Below, piece after piece: positions 44,330 to 55,605 of a DNA stretch of 64,000 nt. Every line of letters begins with the position of its first letter. Within the stretch, counting starts at the first letter, position 1. Under the pieces are notes generated by a model. The model ran no database searches, was not told the DNA's origin, and saw only the letters and a program-made list of their open reading frames with translations. Made by a program: the position numbers and the translations under genes. The DNA comes from Gonocerus acuteangulatus (lineage: Eukaryota > Arthropoda > Insecta > Hemiptera > Coreidae), in assembly GCA_946811695.1 (NCBI GenBank), contig OX328126.1:9140361-9204360 (forward strand), given 5' to 3'.

Positions 44330-44483
44330 GAACACCAACAACTGGGCCAGTAGCGCCGACAAGCGGCAAGGACCCTTCTCAACGGGCCCTGCGATGAGAA
44401 AACTTCCCATCGCCGGAGGGAATCGAACCCTCGTCACCCGAATGAGAACCCAAGGCGTTTGCCACTAGACCACGGGTAGACCC
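44330..44483 (-). mobile_element. SINE-I, diverged copy
   Basis: Minus strand: GGGTCTACCCGTGGTCTAGT head, GACGAGGGTTCGATTCCC B box, GGAAGTTTTCTCATCGCAGG body, TGTCGGCGCTACTGGCCC tail. It abuts SINE-II at 44486. Confidence 0.65.
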
Positions 44484-44485
44484 GA

Positions 44486-44620
44486 TACCCATTGTAAAAT
44501 TAATTAAACGCTGGGTGGGCCTAGGAACAAACGATGACACTAGAAGATAAAGCTATTAGTCCGCTCGAGTTTTGAACTCAGGTCCTCCAGCATATCACTA
44601 CCATTGAGCTAACCTCTTCA
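44486..44620 (-). mobile_element. SINE-II copy
   Basis: Minus strand: GAGGTTAGCTCAATGGTAG (A box), GGAGGACCTGAGTTCAAAAC (B box), AGTGTCATCGTTTGTTCC, GCCCACCCAGCG. 3' part lost at the SINE-I junction. Confidence 0.65.
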
Positions 44621-44624
44621 CACA

Positions 44625-44647
44625 CGCGCGCGCGCACACACACAAAC

Positions 44648-44702
<55 letters not shown>
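44625..44702. repeat. (CG/CA)n then (TA)n microsatellite
   Basis: ACGCGCGCGCGCACACACAC changes into TA repeats at about 44650. Confidence 0.9.
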
Positions 44703-44706
<4 letters not shown>

Positions 44707-45739
44707 CTCCCCCTATGAAGTAGTGCCTGAGGGCGGTTCCGTAGGGTGGTTGAGGTGAAAAGGGAGGTGGTTTTTTAGTGAGTAGGAATCTCACACTGTT
44801 GTGGCAATAGCCCACTTCGTCTAATGAAAGATTTTTCCCCTGCCATATAAAAATATATATATATATAATCTCGACCAAATAACCAGGTTAAACCACGTGG
44901 ATATTAACTAGGATAACCACTACGTCACGATATGATTAACAAGGTCTATGATGGTCTTGGGTGGTTACCTATAGTTAGCTCGGTATTGACACCCTATGAT
45001 TTCATGAAATAACATAATAAGGGTTTTAAAAAACTACCAAAGTTTATGAGAACTTGATAAATATGGTCAACAACAACAAACTGAAATAGATAAGCCTAGC
45101 TGAAATATCCGGTAACAACATAAATAAACCTAAAATCACGAATAAATAGACACGTGTTTCATGAAACGTAAATCCACGGCTAATGGAGTTTGTCTAAGGA
45201 GACAGCTGTCTGTTCGCACCAACACAGCTTTTTAGCAACTGGAATCACCAGCTGTCATGTGCGTTTTTCAACGCAACGCAGGAAAGATCATTCGTAATCA
45301 TCAACCGCAGATATTGGCCGAATAGTTTTGTATTACAGAATATCCTCAGACGATACACGCACAGGCGGACCAAACATATACTTCTGGACACCTGACCTCA
45401 TCTCAGTATTTTTCTTGGGGTTTTTTATAATTATTTCCAAACTTTCAACAATACTTATAATCATTGTGTATGTAGTTAGCCAATAAATAAGATGACATGT
45501 ATAATATATAATAACATGTAAAACTAAATTTAAATATTGTATATTAACTTTGTAAATAATTACATAATACTGATAATGAAACCGAAGAAATTCTGTACAA
45601 GATGTTCTCGTCTTACGTGAAATTCAGCGCGAAATTGCATTGCGCTGAAAGCTGTTCAAGACACTGCTAGTAAATTAGCGGTATGTGAATATAAAATGCC
45701 CTCACATACCCCCTTGGACAGTCGCGTAGTACAGAACTT
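44703..45739. other. Unclassified DNA
   Basis: About 45130-45400 is less AT-rich. No reading frame with a known motif was found. Confidence 0.35.
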
Positions 45740-45814
45740 ATGTCATATCGTCCCTACCATGTCAAACTATCGAATATGCAAATCGGAGCAGACTAGGGAA
45801 CGAACCTAGTAGAA

Positions 45815-45852
<38 letters not shown>

Positions 45853-46206
45853 GGCGCATCAACATCTAGGTCATTAGCGCCGAAATTTTACCAGCGAGCC
45901 GTGGGATGATAAAATTCCTGCCGGAGGTTAGGAATCGAACCCACCATCTCCCGCTTATGAATCCAAGGCGCTAGCCATTAGACCACGGGAGACCCCCACG
46001 AACATATTCTATTCATTGACGAAGTAATATATAGAAAAATGGTCTTATTCGATACTTTATTTAAGGCATTAAAGGCTATTCTAAAGGGGGTTAGAGTTGC
46101 GAATATTTACGACAAACCGTATCGTCCAAAATCCAAGAGAAAAGTCTCGAATCTGAAAAACGGGATTTTGCATATTCGATAGTTTGACATGGTAGGGACG
46201 ATATGA
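45740..46206. mobile_element. MITE with ~42-bp inverted ends, interrupted by a SINE
   Basis: CATATCGTCCCTACCATGTC at the left, continuing through AACTATCGAATATGCAAA, is mirrored at 46163-46206. The SINE at 45817-45995 lies between. Without the SINE the element would be about 290 bp. The minus reading frame at 46081-46296 crosses its border and is not a gene. Confidence 0.65.
45817..45995 (-). mobile_element. SINE-I, full-length
   Basis: On the plus strand a T run of about 33 is followed by the inverted tail ACGGCGCATCAACATCTAGG, the body, the B box GGAATCGAACCCACC and the head CCACGGGAGACCCCC. Very similar to the copies at 52776 and 58734. Confidence 0.8.
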
Positions 46207-46710
46207 TGTCTCATCCGTGGTATATATGAAGATTTTGAAAGCATTACAAAAGAATAAAGATACTTTTCGGTAAGAGAAGAACAATCCCAACAACATAGTG
46301 CCGCAAAATTAATTGAACATTTATCGTTAAATAATATCAGTAATTTAAATGCATAAAAACTTTATAAAAATATCTTTTGTAATCATATTGTTAGGGTATT
46401 AATAAATTTGAAGGGTTCATTACACAAAAAGGACAAGTCCTAAACTGGATATTTTGAGATAAATACATCTTCCTTTTCAAAGTCAGCTCTACATAACGAT
46501 ATTATTACTGTACACAAAAAGCAGATATGTCAAATTATATATACAAAAATAGTACAGTATGTCTACAAAAATAAGACGATTGTAACGCCTTTCCACCAAA
46601 ATCCAGACTAGTCCTTGGATCTGTCTCCTATTTTCAGAATGTTTATCATTCAAAAATTATTTGTAATTTGTCAGAATTATATAATAAAAAATCTTATTCG
46701 AAAAAAAAAT
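46207..46710. other. Anonymous AT-rich DNA
   Basis: Nothing recognised. Confidence 0.35.
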
Positions 46711-47010
46711 CAGTCCCGTAACAGGCCGGGCAGAGGTTTCTGATTCATGACCATACGGCACACTAGGGACATAGTGTGGTCAGTTCTATGCTCCGGCCGC
46801 CTGACTTTCACCTTGACTGCTAGAGTCATTAGCACCAATGTACCCATTATTAAATTAATTAAAGGCTGGGTGGGCCTAGGGACGGCCAGGGAGGCCGAAT
46901 CCAACCCATGAACGATGACACTAGAAGAAATAAATCTTTAGTGCTTCCTAACTCAGGTCCTCCAGCATACTAGTCCAGTTTTCTACCACTGGGGCAACCA
47001 CGTCCCCAAT
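46711..47010 (-). mobile_element. SINE-II, longest copy
   Basis: Minus strand: GGGGACGTGGTTGCCCCAGT head, GGAGGACCTGAGTTAGGAAG (diverged B box), GTCATCGTTCATGGGTTGGA, TAGGCCCACCCAGCCTTTAA, GGTGCTAATGACTCTAGCAG, then CATACTATGTCCCTAGTGTG-type 3' part ending GGCCTGTTACGGGACTG. It defines the family: a tRNA-like head, middle body, and a 3' segment also found at 49990-50165 and 55501-55605. Confidence 0.7.
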
Positions 47011-47765
47011 CTTATTTGAGGATTAAATTATTTCATGTTTCATTTTGTTTTCAACTAAGATTTCTGCAAAAACCAGCCAAGTCCATAAGTGGTTTTATTT
47101 TTTCCACCACTAACCTTTAACTATCCTTAAAAAAATATATTTTTTTTATGTACATTGCAAACCTGTTAAGCAATTTTCATTCCATCCAGCACAAAGTAAG
47201 CTACGCATTTTGTTTAAGTTCCTGACAGTTCAGTTTTTGGACTTGTCTGGTGTTAGTAATGACCCCGTAATTTGTTCTATTCCTGGTTAAGGATGTTATT
47301 GAACCGGATGAGTGGGGGGGGGGGGGGGGTTGCAGGTAATCTGATGGCTATGGGGGTGTTTTGAAGGAAGGATTCTCTTGGCATAATTCCAAACATCTTT
47401 TTATACAAGCACTTCCCATCAATCCACAGCATTATCCGGCACTTGGGTTCTATTCTTCTTATCAGCTTGTAGATAAGCACTGATTTCTGGACTTAATTTG
47501 GGTTTGACGATAAACCAATAAAGAAGCAGAGATCGTTTTTGTTAGGACGAATTTGTGCGGAAAAAAGTGATGTTGCCTAACTCCCTACAGTGGTTTTGTG
47601 CTAGGATATGCAAACTAAAAATGTAGGAAAATATTTTGTTAAAAGAAATATGCTTATTTTCTGGATTCCTTTATAAAAAGTCTATGGCGAGGATGAAGCG
47701 GTTCTACGAGGAATAGTCACATAAATTGAGTGTTTCTGGAGAACACGACGGCAACATATAGAGGA
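47011..47765. other. Anonymous DNA
   Basis: A G run at 47315-47329. The minus reading frame at 47277-47480 has no motif. Confidence 0.35.
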
Positions 47766-49010
47766 GAAGGTGGTAATATGAGCCCCCAATTTGTTTTTCC
47801 CTTTTTTTCTAATTGCATATGAAGTTTTTTTAGAATATTCGTTCATAGCAATAACTACAATTATTTGTGAACATACTTATAAAATAATAACTTTTTTCGG
47901 TAGCTTTAAGTATATGAAAAAAAAAAGATGAAATTTGACGAATGTAAATTTGTTATTAAATCTTTTCGTGCTGGTAATATGGGTCCCTAAGAGAGAGAAA
48001 TAACATGACTTATGTATGACATTTTCATTTATTAAAAAATCTTGAAAATGCATTAAAAAGTGGAACATAATTTATAAAGTAACTGGGAAAGCGTTATTAA
48101 GGAAACATTTAATTTCTTTATGACTTTTCCCGTTATTTGCAAAAATCACAAACGTAAACATCCTTCTCGAATCCAGCGCAGTCATTGTGTGCCCACATTT
48201 CGCAGATTAAGCGTTGTACACACAGTTCTCCGAGGGTATCTGATAAAAATAGGCCCATGTTTTTCCGGGAGAAAATCATGAACAAAGGTTCTTTCCTCTC
48301 AATCCAATGATTCGAGGGATTTTACTTTGAACTACTGATATTCCAGTCTCGTCCACATTAAACACCCTATCAGCTGGATAGTTGTGTTTGGGGCACTCGG
48401 CTTCCTGGATAGCGAAGAATTTGTCGACTACTTCATTGCTAAATCCATTATGTGTTGAAAACGATGGTGCAGCTGGTTTCAATGCAGACAAAACATTCTT
48501 GTGGCGATTCATGAAGTGGTCGAAGCAAGCTCTTCCAAAGAAACCATCTCCTGTGAGTGGGTGCTCAATTCATTTTCTTTCACACAGTTTTTAAAGCACT
48601 CTGCGAACATTACAGAGCCCTTAAGTTCGGGGGCTCATATTGCAACCCTCGCCACGTCAGAATTTGAACACGCATAACGATTCATTGTTACTTGAAAAAT
48701 TAGATTGTATTTACACAGAAATAATCTCTGAAATGTCCTTTACACTAGTCAATAAGGAACTAGATGGATTTTGAATGGACATATACTGTAATTATAACCA
48801 AACGACTTATTTCTCAAAGGTTTTCAGATCAAGAAAGCAAATAAACCATTTTTCCTCACAAACTATCAGCTTCAACTTAGCGAGAAGGCTCCAGTGGTGA
48901 GAGCCGTTAATGAACTATCATTTAAAAATATCATAACCAAAGTGAGCCCGCTGTATGAATAGATATTGAGGGGGCTCATAATACATGCAGGGCTCATAAT
49001 ACCACCTTTA
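47766..49010 (-). mobile_element. pogo/jerky-like DNA transposon relic
   Basis: Inverted ends AGGTGGTAATATGAGCCCCC (47768) and, inverted at 48990-49008, AGGTGGTATTATGAGCCC. The GGGGGCTCATA word recurs inside at about 48639 and 48970, as subterminal repeats. A transposase fragment is encoded on the minus strand. Confidence 0.6.
48276..48560 (-). pseudogene. pogo/CENP-B-family transposase fragment
   Basis: In one frame: PLTGDGFFGRACFDHFMNRH, then KNVLSALKPAAPS, then GFSNEVVDKFFAIQ, then DRVFNVDETGISVVQSK. NVDETG contains the first catalytic aspartate of the DDE/DDD transposase of pogo/jerky-like elements, and the preceding part fits the end of the CENP-B-type DNA-binding region. The second and third acidic residues are not found; after IIGLRGK the frame ends. 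A frameshift lies near 48560. Confidence 0.65.
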
Positions 49011-49271
49011 CCTCTACTCAATGTTGGGCAAATCTAAAAACTAAAACAAAATTTAAAAATATATTCACTTTTTAGAAAAAAAACTAAAAATTGCAACCTA
49101 AAACTAAAATTAAATTAATTAATGGATATTGAATTCTATCGGAAAATCGTATTTTTTGCCCATTTAAAAATTTTATTCTCAAATAAACACTCTTGGATAT
49201 CATTTTTGATTAGTTAAGGAAGAATTTAGCCCATAAAAAAAAATGTTACAAGGTAGTATTACCCCTAAATG
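49011..49271. other. Anonymous AT-rich DNA
   Basis: Nothing recognised. Confidence 0.35.
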
Positions 49272-49309
49272 CTGAAGGAGGCTGCTAAAGCGCACCCCGA
49301 AACGTACCA
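49272..49309 (+). ncRNA. Hammerhead-like relic, solitary
   Basis: CUGAAGGA, then GGCUGC-UAAA-GCGCACC (imperfect stem II), CGAAAC, GUACC. Followed at 49349 by TTCGCCGAAACCCAACTATT, resembling the Penelope-like terminus (AGCCGAATCCCAACCATT). No inverted partner is seen. Confidence 0.35.
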
Positions 49310-49427
49310 ACTATAGTTTTTTTTTAGAAATTCGAACTGGTTTCTTCGCCGAAACCCAACTATTGCAAGACTTCTGAAACTAAACACAGAGACTTGAAAA
49401 TGTTTCATTATTTTTTTTTTTTAATTT

Positions 49428-49770
49428 ACGAGTTCGTTAACCAGCAAACTCGGTCCATCCGGTGGGTGTTTTCTCAAGAGCCAAAGTAGTTATTTTGCAA
49501 TACCAGCTATAATTTTCATTTTACTTCAGCTCATCTCAGTATTCATTGTGGAAATCTAAAGAGAAAAATGTGTTGAAAAAAAAAAACACACGTGTTTAAA
49601 AATGAACTAAATCGGTTCATTAGGAGGGGGGGGGGGTTACTCTGGAAAAAAATTACTTATTTGCTCATACCGATCGTCATTTCTGTATTGTTACGAAACA
49701 CAGTATTCGTCCTGGTATCTAATAAGAAAGAAGTGTTGTAAAAATGAACTAAATCGGTCAATCGGACCAC
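49428..49770 (+). mobile_element. Repeat A relic
   Basis: ACGAGTTCGTTAACCAGCAA, AATGAACTAAATCGGTTCAT and ACTAAATCGGTCAATCGGA follow the order of repeat A, but both ends and (TA)n are missing. Confidence 0.55.
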
Positions 49771-49845
49771 GCACAACGTCGCGATTGGGCAGAAAACTAA
49801 TGTTGGAACTTGATCACACACTTGTTAAACATACTATTTATCTAA

Positions 49846-50165
49846 AGAGGGGCGAGGTTAGCTATGTGGTAGAGTACACGACTAATGAACTGGAGGACAC
49901 AGGTTCAAAACCCGAGCGTGCACTAAAGATTTTTAATCTTCTAGTTCCTTCGTTCGAGGGTAGGATTCAGGATCCCAGATCGTCCCTAGGCTCACTTGAA
50001 CTTTAATTACTTAATTCATTATTTAATGGATACCTGCGGAGGGGAAAATCAGGCGGCCGGAGCATATTACTGAGCACACTATCTCCCTAGTGTGCCGCAT
50101 GGTCAAGAATCAGCTACCTCTACAGCATCTGCTCCTCTGAGCCCTCGTGGTCTGTTACGGGACTG
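49846..50165 (+). mobile_element. SINE-II, long copy
   Basis: GGGGCGAGGTTAGCTATGTG (A box, GTGGTAGAG follows), GGAGGACACAGGTTCAAAAC (B box), GGTAGGATTCAGGATCCCAG, CACACTATCTCCCTAGTGTG, CCGCATGGTCAAGAATCAGC, and the 3' end GTCTGTTACGGGAC. Reading frames here are incidental. Confidence 0.7.
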
Positions 50166-51049
50166 ATGTTTAGGTTTCTATATGACAGTGATTTTTCTGA
50201 CGCGATATCTTTAAGGTATCGCTCTTTTCTACCCAGGATACGTCTGACGCCATTTCGTTTTTTGAAAGAAAAGCCACTGCTTATAGTGAGACTCCAATCC
50301 ACGACCTTAGGCACAGAGTGCTCACTTCTTATTAACGTGTAAGACATAAAAAGTCCAAGACATTCGAAAATTTGTAAAGGGAGTTTTTTTTTCTTGGAAA
50401 CATCCCAAAGGTTCATTTCAAATGCAGGCAAAACACTAAAAACAAATTAACCCCAAATAGAGGCCAAGTATGCAATCGGCGTCAGATAAGAGGCCTCTGG
50501 GCCCTTGTGGGGAGTGATTTTTGTTAGGGCCTGATTTTTTTTAATTTTTTATACCACCATTAATACAAATTTAACTACAAAACCAATAGCCATTTAATGA
50601 TCCATTAACCGAAATTCCCCCCAGAACATCAAGACAGGACCTTCGGCTTCTTGAACCAGAATACGGGTCATACTTCCAAACTCGCCTCCCCAGACTTTAC
50701 TGCAGCTAAACTTCTCGGCCTTTCTCGTCCCCCCCCCACGTTCTGGAGAAAAGAAGCCTGTATTACCAACTCCCCTAAATTTAATGTGGATTTAATTAAA
50801 TTCCTTCCAGAAAGTAAAGACTAGAAAGTTGTAAAGCCTTAAGATGGTTTTAGCTAAGCTCAGGGTTGTGAATGGCACCTAACTCTCTCCTTCATTCATA
50901 GGTTTAGTTTTTAATAAGCAAACATTGTTAAGTATAAATTTCATTTATGTTTCTGTATTAGCTACAATATTTTTTCTTTTTAATCTTGAGGTCAAAAAGA
51001 ATCCTCAAGCCTTATAAACTAGTCACTCCAACAACAAGTATCAGATACA
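50166..51049. other. Unclassified DNA
   Basis: The minus frame at 50120-50431 has no motif. A C run at 50731. Part of 50590-50900 is less AT-rich and might be a decayed element. Confidence 0.35.
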
Positions 51050-51150
51050 ACGACCGTAGCCACGTTGAATACATGGATGGGTGACCGTCAGAGAAAACCA
51101 CGTACGTTGGTAGTATTAAATGGTGGCAACCAATAGATAGCCCGGGGATA
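51050..51150 (+). mobile_element. 5S-headed SINE with the 5S middle deleted
   Basis: CAACGACCGTAGCCACGTTG and AATAC (5S 5' end) are joined directly to ATGGATGGGTGACCGTCAGA and ACCACGTACGTTGG (5S 3' end); about 55 bases that hold most of the internal promoter are gone. TAGATAGCCCGG then follows as in the copy at 21191, with a diverged tail. A decayed second member of the 5S-headed family. Confidence 0.65.
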
Positions 51151-51552
51151 GTAGCACAGTTTCGAGTGTTTATATTATAAAGGCAGTGTCCATGAAAAAT
51201 TTCAAATTTTTCTGTCGAGTGGTTCGGCTGGGCGATGATAGGTCAGTGGCTGAGTGAGTGAGTGGTATTAGACAAATATATAGTAGATTGTACTCTGTAC
51301 AGCTTTAAATCATATTTAACAAGCTGGCCCCATCTATAAAAAAGTTGTTATCTGGGGAATGCCAACTTTCACCACTAACTTTCGAATGCTATAAAACTTG
51401 TTTCGTTGAACGAGAACAAAATTAGAATTCACATCATGTCTATTAGCTGGGCACGAAGAATAATCAGCTTTTTGCAATGAAGCAAAAATTACGGACGCCG
51501 TCGACAAATAATTAACTTCGGACCAAAGTAAACCCCTCCTCATGAAACCGTT
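51151..51552. other. Anonymous DNA
   Basis: The minus reading frame at 51334-51543 lacks motifs. The last 80 bp resemble repeat A (GGACCAAAGTAAACCCC). Confidence 0.35.
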
Positions 51553-51553
51553 G

Positions 51554-51620
<67 letters not shown>
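51553..51620. repeat. (TA)n then (GA)n microsatellite
   Basis: TA run to about 51595, then GA dinucleotides. Confidence 0.95.
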
Positions 51621-51935
51621 TAAAAGGCCCACCCCATAAGTAATGTCGGGTTTTAATGGAGTGCTATAAAGTACAGGATAAAATCGATGAAACACGTTTA
51701 ATCTAAACAAAATATATATTTACCATCTTGTTGTATAACAGTTTGCATCTTGAAATCAAATTTTAAATGCCTTTTCTGAAAAATTTCTTTGCTTCTGAAT
51801 TCATAGGCATATATAAGGGGAGGGGCTAAGGGGACTGAAGCCGCACCCCTTAAATCGGTATAAATGTGTCACAAAAACCTTATAAATAAATTAAATAATA
51901 TCAATCACCACACACTATCACCAACTTTATTAAGG

Positions 51936-51975
51936 CCCTACATGTTTCACACCTTTCTTGGTGCCTCTTCAGGGG
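51936..51975 (-). ncRNA. Hammerhead-like ribozyme motif, left arm
   Basis: Minus strand: CUGAAGA, extra G, stem II GCACC-AAGAAA-GGUGU (closing G-U), GAAA, ACAUGU, GUA, GGG pairing with CCC upstream. Core intact. Confidence 0.6.
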
Positions 51976-52231
51976 GAAAAAGTTACAGATATAAAACTTA
52001 CAGCCTCAACCTGAGGAGGATAACCTTCCAGCAGTACGGCCACGTCTAGACTGATCATGGTCTGAAAGAATCCAACATGGCGGAAATAATCAGCTTATCG
52101 ATAATCGATTATAGCTGATTATATTTCGCCAAGTTGGATTCTTTCAGACCATGATCAGTCTAGACGTGGCCGTACTGCTGGAAGGTTATCCTCCTCATGT
52201 TAAGGCTGTAAGTTTTATATATGTAACTTTT

Positions 52232-52272
52232 TCCCCTGAAGAGGCACCAAAAAGGTGTGAATCATGTAGGGC
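52232..52272 (+). ncRNA. Hammerhead-like motif, right arm (core mutated)
   Basis: CUGAAGA, extra G, stem II GCACC-AAAA-GGUGU, but GAAA has become GAAU before CAUGUA. Loss of the conserved A14 should inactivate it, while its partner on the left arm is intact. Confidence 0.55.
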
Positions 52273-52320
52273 CGTTGGTGAAACCTTGTGGTGAAGTGTT
52301 TATTATTTGACCTTCCGCCT

Positions 52321-52775
52321 AGAACGAAATACGAAGATTAAGAATACGGTCAGTCGAAGGATTAATATCATTTAGTTACGAAAAAAAAAATCTTTTGGGT
52401 ATAATAGAATTTTAGTTGGCTAACTATCCCAAGTTGTAGATTGTTAGAATTCCCTACCCGGCAAATTCTCCCAGCCCCTCCCGAAATTTTTTTCTATATA
52501 CGCCCATGTTTGAATTAAAGAAAATGAACACCCCGTCTTTCACATCATCGACTGAAGTCATTCAACTGCGGAAAAGGTTTCGATATGTTGAAGCAGCATT
52601 TTCTCCTTTTTCGAATTCCCAAAGCATTTCAAATGAAATTTCAGCGCAGAATAAATAAGATCCACTAACAAAAACATGATAAATATAAATGTATTTAATG
52701 CTATTATAAAAAAAAAAATGTAATGAAAAATAAATTGGAAAGGAGAGATTAGTAATATAAACATAAGCGGACAGA
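52321..52775. other. Anonymous AT-rich DNA
   Basis: Nothing recognised. Confidence 0.35.
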
Positions 52776-52973
52776 GGGGTCTCCCGTGGTCTATTGGCTA
52801 GCGCCTTGGATTCATAAGCGGGAGATGGTGGGTTCGATTCCCAACCTCCGGCTGGAATTTTCTCATCTCAGGGCTCGCTGGGAAAATTCCTCGCTGTACC
52901 CTGGATGTCGGCGCTAATGACCTAGATGTAGATGCGCCGTAAAAAAATAAAAAAATAAAAAAAAAATAAAAAA
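52776..52973 (+). mobile_element. SINE-I, full-length with target duplication
   Basis: Head GGGGTCTCCCGTGGTCTATT, B box GGTGGGTTCGATTCCC, body hairpin (GGAATTTTCTCATC... GGGAAAATTCC), tail GGCGCTAATGACCTAGATGT then AGATGCGCCGT, and an A-rich end. The 13-bp duplication ATAAGCGGACAGA flanks it (52763-52775 and 52974-52986). Confidence 0.9.
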
Positions 52974-53042
52974 ATAAGCGGACAGAATATTAAAAACCGA
53001 CATTACTTATGGAACGATCTGATATATATATATATTGTATAA

Positions 53043-53047
<5 letters not shown>

Positions 53048-53096
<49 letters not shown>
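53048..53096. repeat. (TA)n microsatellite
   Basis: Uninterrupted TA run. Confidence 0.95.
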
Positions 53097-53101
<5 letters not shown>

Positions 53102-54284
53102 GATAAAGAGAAGAAACTACATGGATGATATATTGTTAATAAAACTGTACAGTATAAGAAGAATTATTAATAACCATAGCACCATAAATCCCTGTATATA
53201 TTGTAAGTAGCTGGTATAGGTAACCATCTTGGCAGGGATCCAGAGATCCACTATCTACCCTAACCCCCCGGCTATACCATTATTCAGAAGAATTTCCTTG
53301 CCGAGATTTTGGTAATGGATTATACCAAAATGGTATACAATAATAGCCCACACTCTCGTCAATTTTCTAGATTATATCCATACAGCTTAACGTTCGGATT
53401 ATTTGGTCTACGCACCTCTAATTACGTACAATAAATATGTAATTCTTCGTTTAACAAATTTTTTTCAAAAAATTCTGAAAACAACGTTTAAAAATAATAA
53501 TACGTAAATTCCAAAAGTGTCCGCGCCAAACTTTCCCTCGACACTGTGATCCTTCCGCAGCAAATTTCTTCCTCAAAAGGTCTTCCTCGTAATCTTAGAA
53601 TGCTGTTAAAAAACACTTCCCGTAGCTATGGAAGGACCAGTCTGCGATGTATCTTCTTCCGAGAAGAAGTCTCTCACTAATATGCTGGGCCTGAAATACT
53701 AACGCCAATATTTTGGCGCTGCGTCGTCTAGCCAAAAGCTAATCACCAATAATAAATTAGTACTTCAAGAACCTCATTAAATACATTATCATTTCTTTGG
53801 AACACACAAAAACCATTGTTCTTTCTAATAAATGTCCGAAGCCAGTATAACTCCCAATCGTATAATCCTTCAGCACAGATTAAAAGCTTGAAGATTTAGA
53901 GTTATTTCAGAATAAGTGGAACAAACCTACAATAATTCCCCAGGAATCCTAGACAATGGAGATTTCTTCCCAGTACCCCGCTGGTTGAGGGAGTCCGTGT
54001 CATCTTAAATTGTACTAAGTGTGTGTATTTATTGAGCTGCCATTGTAAAGGCTGCATACATCTCTGTGGACAAGGATCATTGGCGCTAATTCAAAATACC
54101 TAGTCTAGCTCGGGGGGGTTTCTAGTCACATGGGATGCCAAATACCTAGTCTAGCTCGGGGGGGGGGGTTTCTAGTCACATGGGATGCCAAGTAGTTCAC
54201 TCATGGTCAATCTAACAAATAGATAACCACAATATATCTTATTGACAACAAAACGCATATCATTTATTTCAGTAATAAGTTATA
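53097..54284. other. Anonymous DNA with one ~53-bp duplication
   Basis: Nothing was recognised except a near-exact direct duplication at about 54090-54190: CCAAATACCTAGTCTAGCTC, a G run of 7 or 11, TTTCTAGTCACATGGGATG. Confidence 0.5.
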
Positions 54285-55182
54285 TAAAATAGTCCGAGAG
54301 CCAGCAACGCACTTTTCATGAAGTGTTTTATGCATCTTGAAATTTTGCTATAATGTACATCTTGGATATATAAGAAGGTGTGTTTCCTGGACATACCTTG
54401 GAACACCAGGTACTGCGCATACCCCTATGCCTTTTTTTGTACCTTTCCCCAAAGGTACAAAAAAATATTCCCCAAAAATAGAGTTTCATTCAGAAGCCAA
54501 CTATCTTAAATGTAAAATTGAGACAATTTTACAATGAATAATAAATACGGCAGACACTTTTAAGGGGTATAACACATTAAAAAAAATTAATTGTTTTTAT
54601 TCTAATATTAAATGAGAGTTTTATTCGCGCTGCCATTAAAACCGGATCATGTGAGCAAGAACCAATGAGAGCACAGAAGACAACCAACACTGCGCGGTTG
54701 TCTCATGCACTCTTACGGTTATGCGCAGTGTATTGCATAGGCAACATTTATTTTTACATTTCCTGATAATTAAACCCCACAAAAGTGTCTGCCCTTTTGC
54801 AATTATTTTCAAATATGTTTATTGAAGACGCTGTTTAAATCGCAGCGTGAATAAAGCACTTCATTTAATATTAAAAATAAAAACTAGGTACATTGTTTTT
54901 ATTTTTAAACTTACATTTTAACCCCCTTAAAAGTGCCTGCCTTATTTATTATTAATTTTAAAATTGCCTTAATTTGTAATTTTTTTCATTAATAATAGTT
55001 GGCTTCTGAATAAAACAATATTTTTGGGAAATATTGTTCTGCACCTTTCCCCAATGCGCAGTACCTGGTGTTCCAAGGTATGTCCTTCTTATCTACCCAA
55101 GAGGTACATTATAGAAAAATTTCAAGGTGCATAAAACACATCATGAAAAGTGCCTTTCCAGCTCTCCGACTACAATAAAATG
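54285..55182. mobile_element. Foldback element with ~280-bp inverted ends
   Basis: AGTCCGAGAGCCAGC, CACTTTTCATGA and GACATACCTTGGAACACCAG at the left are mirrored at 54900-55182 (CTGGTGTTCCAAGGTATGTC, TCATGAAAAGTGC, CTCTCCGACTAC). The unique middle (about 54600-54890) holds AACACTGCGCGGTTGTCTCA. No protein; the reading frame at 54337-54537 lies in the left arm. Confidence 0.7.
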
Positions 55183-55427
55183 TTTTGAAACTGTTAAAAT
55201 GTTAGTGTTAAATTGAGAATTTCTTTCTCTCTGTAACGAGGGAACCTTTCACAAAAACTACCGTCGATATATAAAAACACGAAGAAGATTTTAGGAACAT
55301 TTCGTTCTTTCTTCATGCTAATGCTTGTGGTAATTGAAGAACTTTGTCATAGCTTACTGTTTAATTTATGTATATCTGAGGTTTATTTGTGAAGAAAAAA
55401 AACTCATGCTGTATATTCCACAGGGAG

Positions 55428-55431
<4 letters not shown>

Positions 55432-55500
<69 letters not shown>
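55432..55500. repeat. (TA)n-(TG)n-(TA)n microsatellite
   Basis: TA run, then GTGTGTGTGT, then TATATATAT. Confidence 0.95.
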
Positions 55501-55503
<3 letters not shown>

Positions 55504-55605
55504 CCCGTAACAGGCCTCTGAGGGGCAGATACTCAAGAGGTATCTGATTCATGACCATACGGCACACTAGGGAGACTTGCTACTTCGACTGCTAGAGTCA
55601 TTAGC
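55501..55605 (-). mobile_element. SINE-II, 3' half of a split copy
   Basis: GCCCCGTAACAGGCCTCTGA, ATTCATGACCATACGGCACA and GACTGCTAGAGTCATTAGCA match the 3' part of 46711-47010. The head of the same copy appears to be 61925-62032, 6.3 kb away. Confidence 0.65.

Larger units (their letters stand above)
51893..52320. mobile_element. Head-to-head hammerhead element (52 kb)
   Basis: Inverted arms of about 190-200 bp: CCATGATCAGTCTAGACGTG at the right matches CACGTCTAGACTGATCATGG at the left, and the pairing continues through CTTCCAGCAGTACGGCC. The centre at about 52106 contains AATCAGCTTATCGATAATCG. Outer sequence GACCTTCCGCCT links it to the 13-kb element. Both arms have a hammerhead-like motif. 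Confidence 0.75.
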
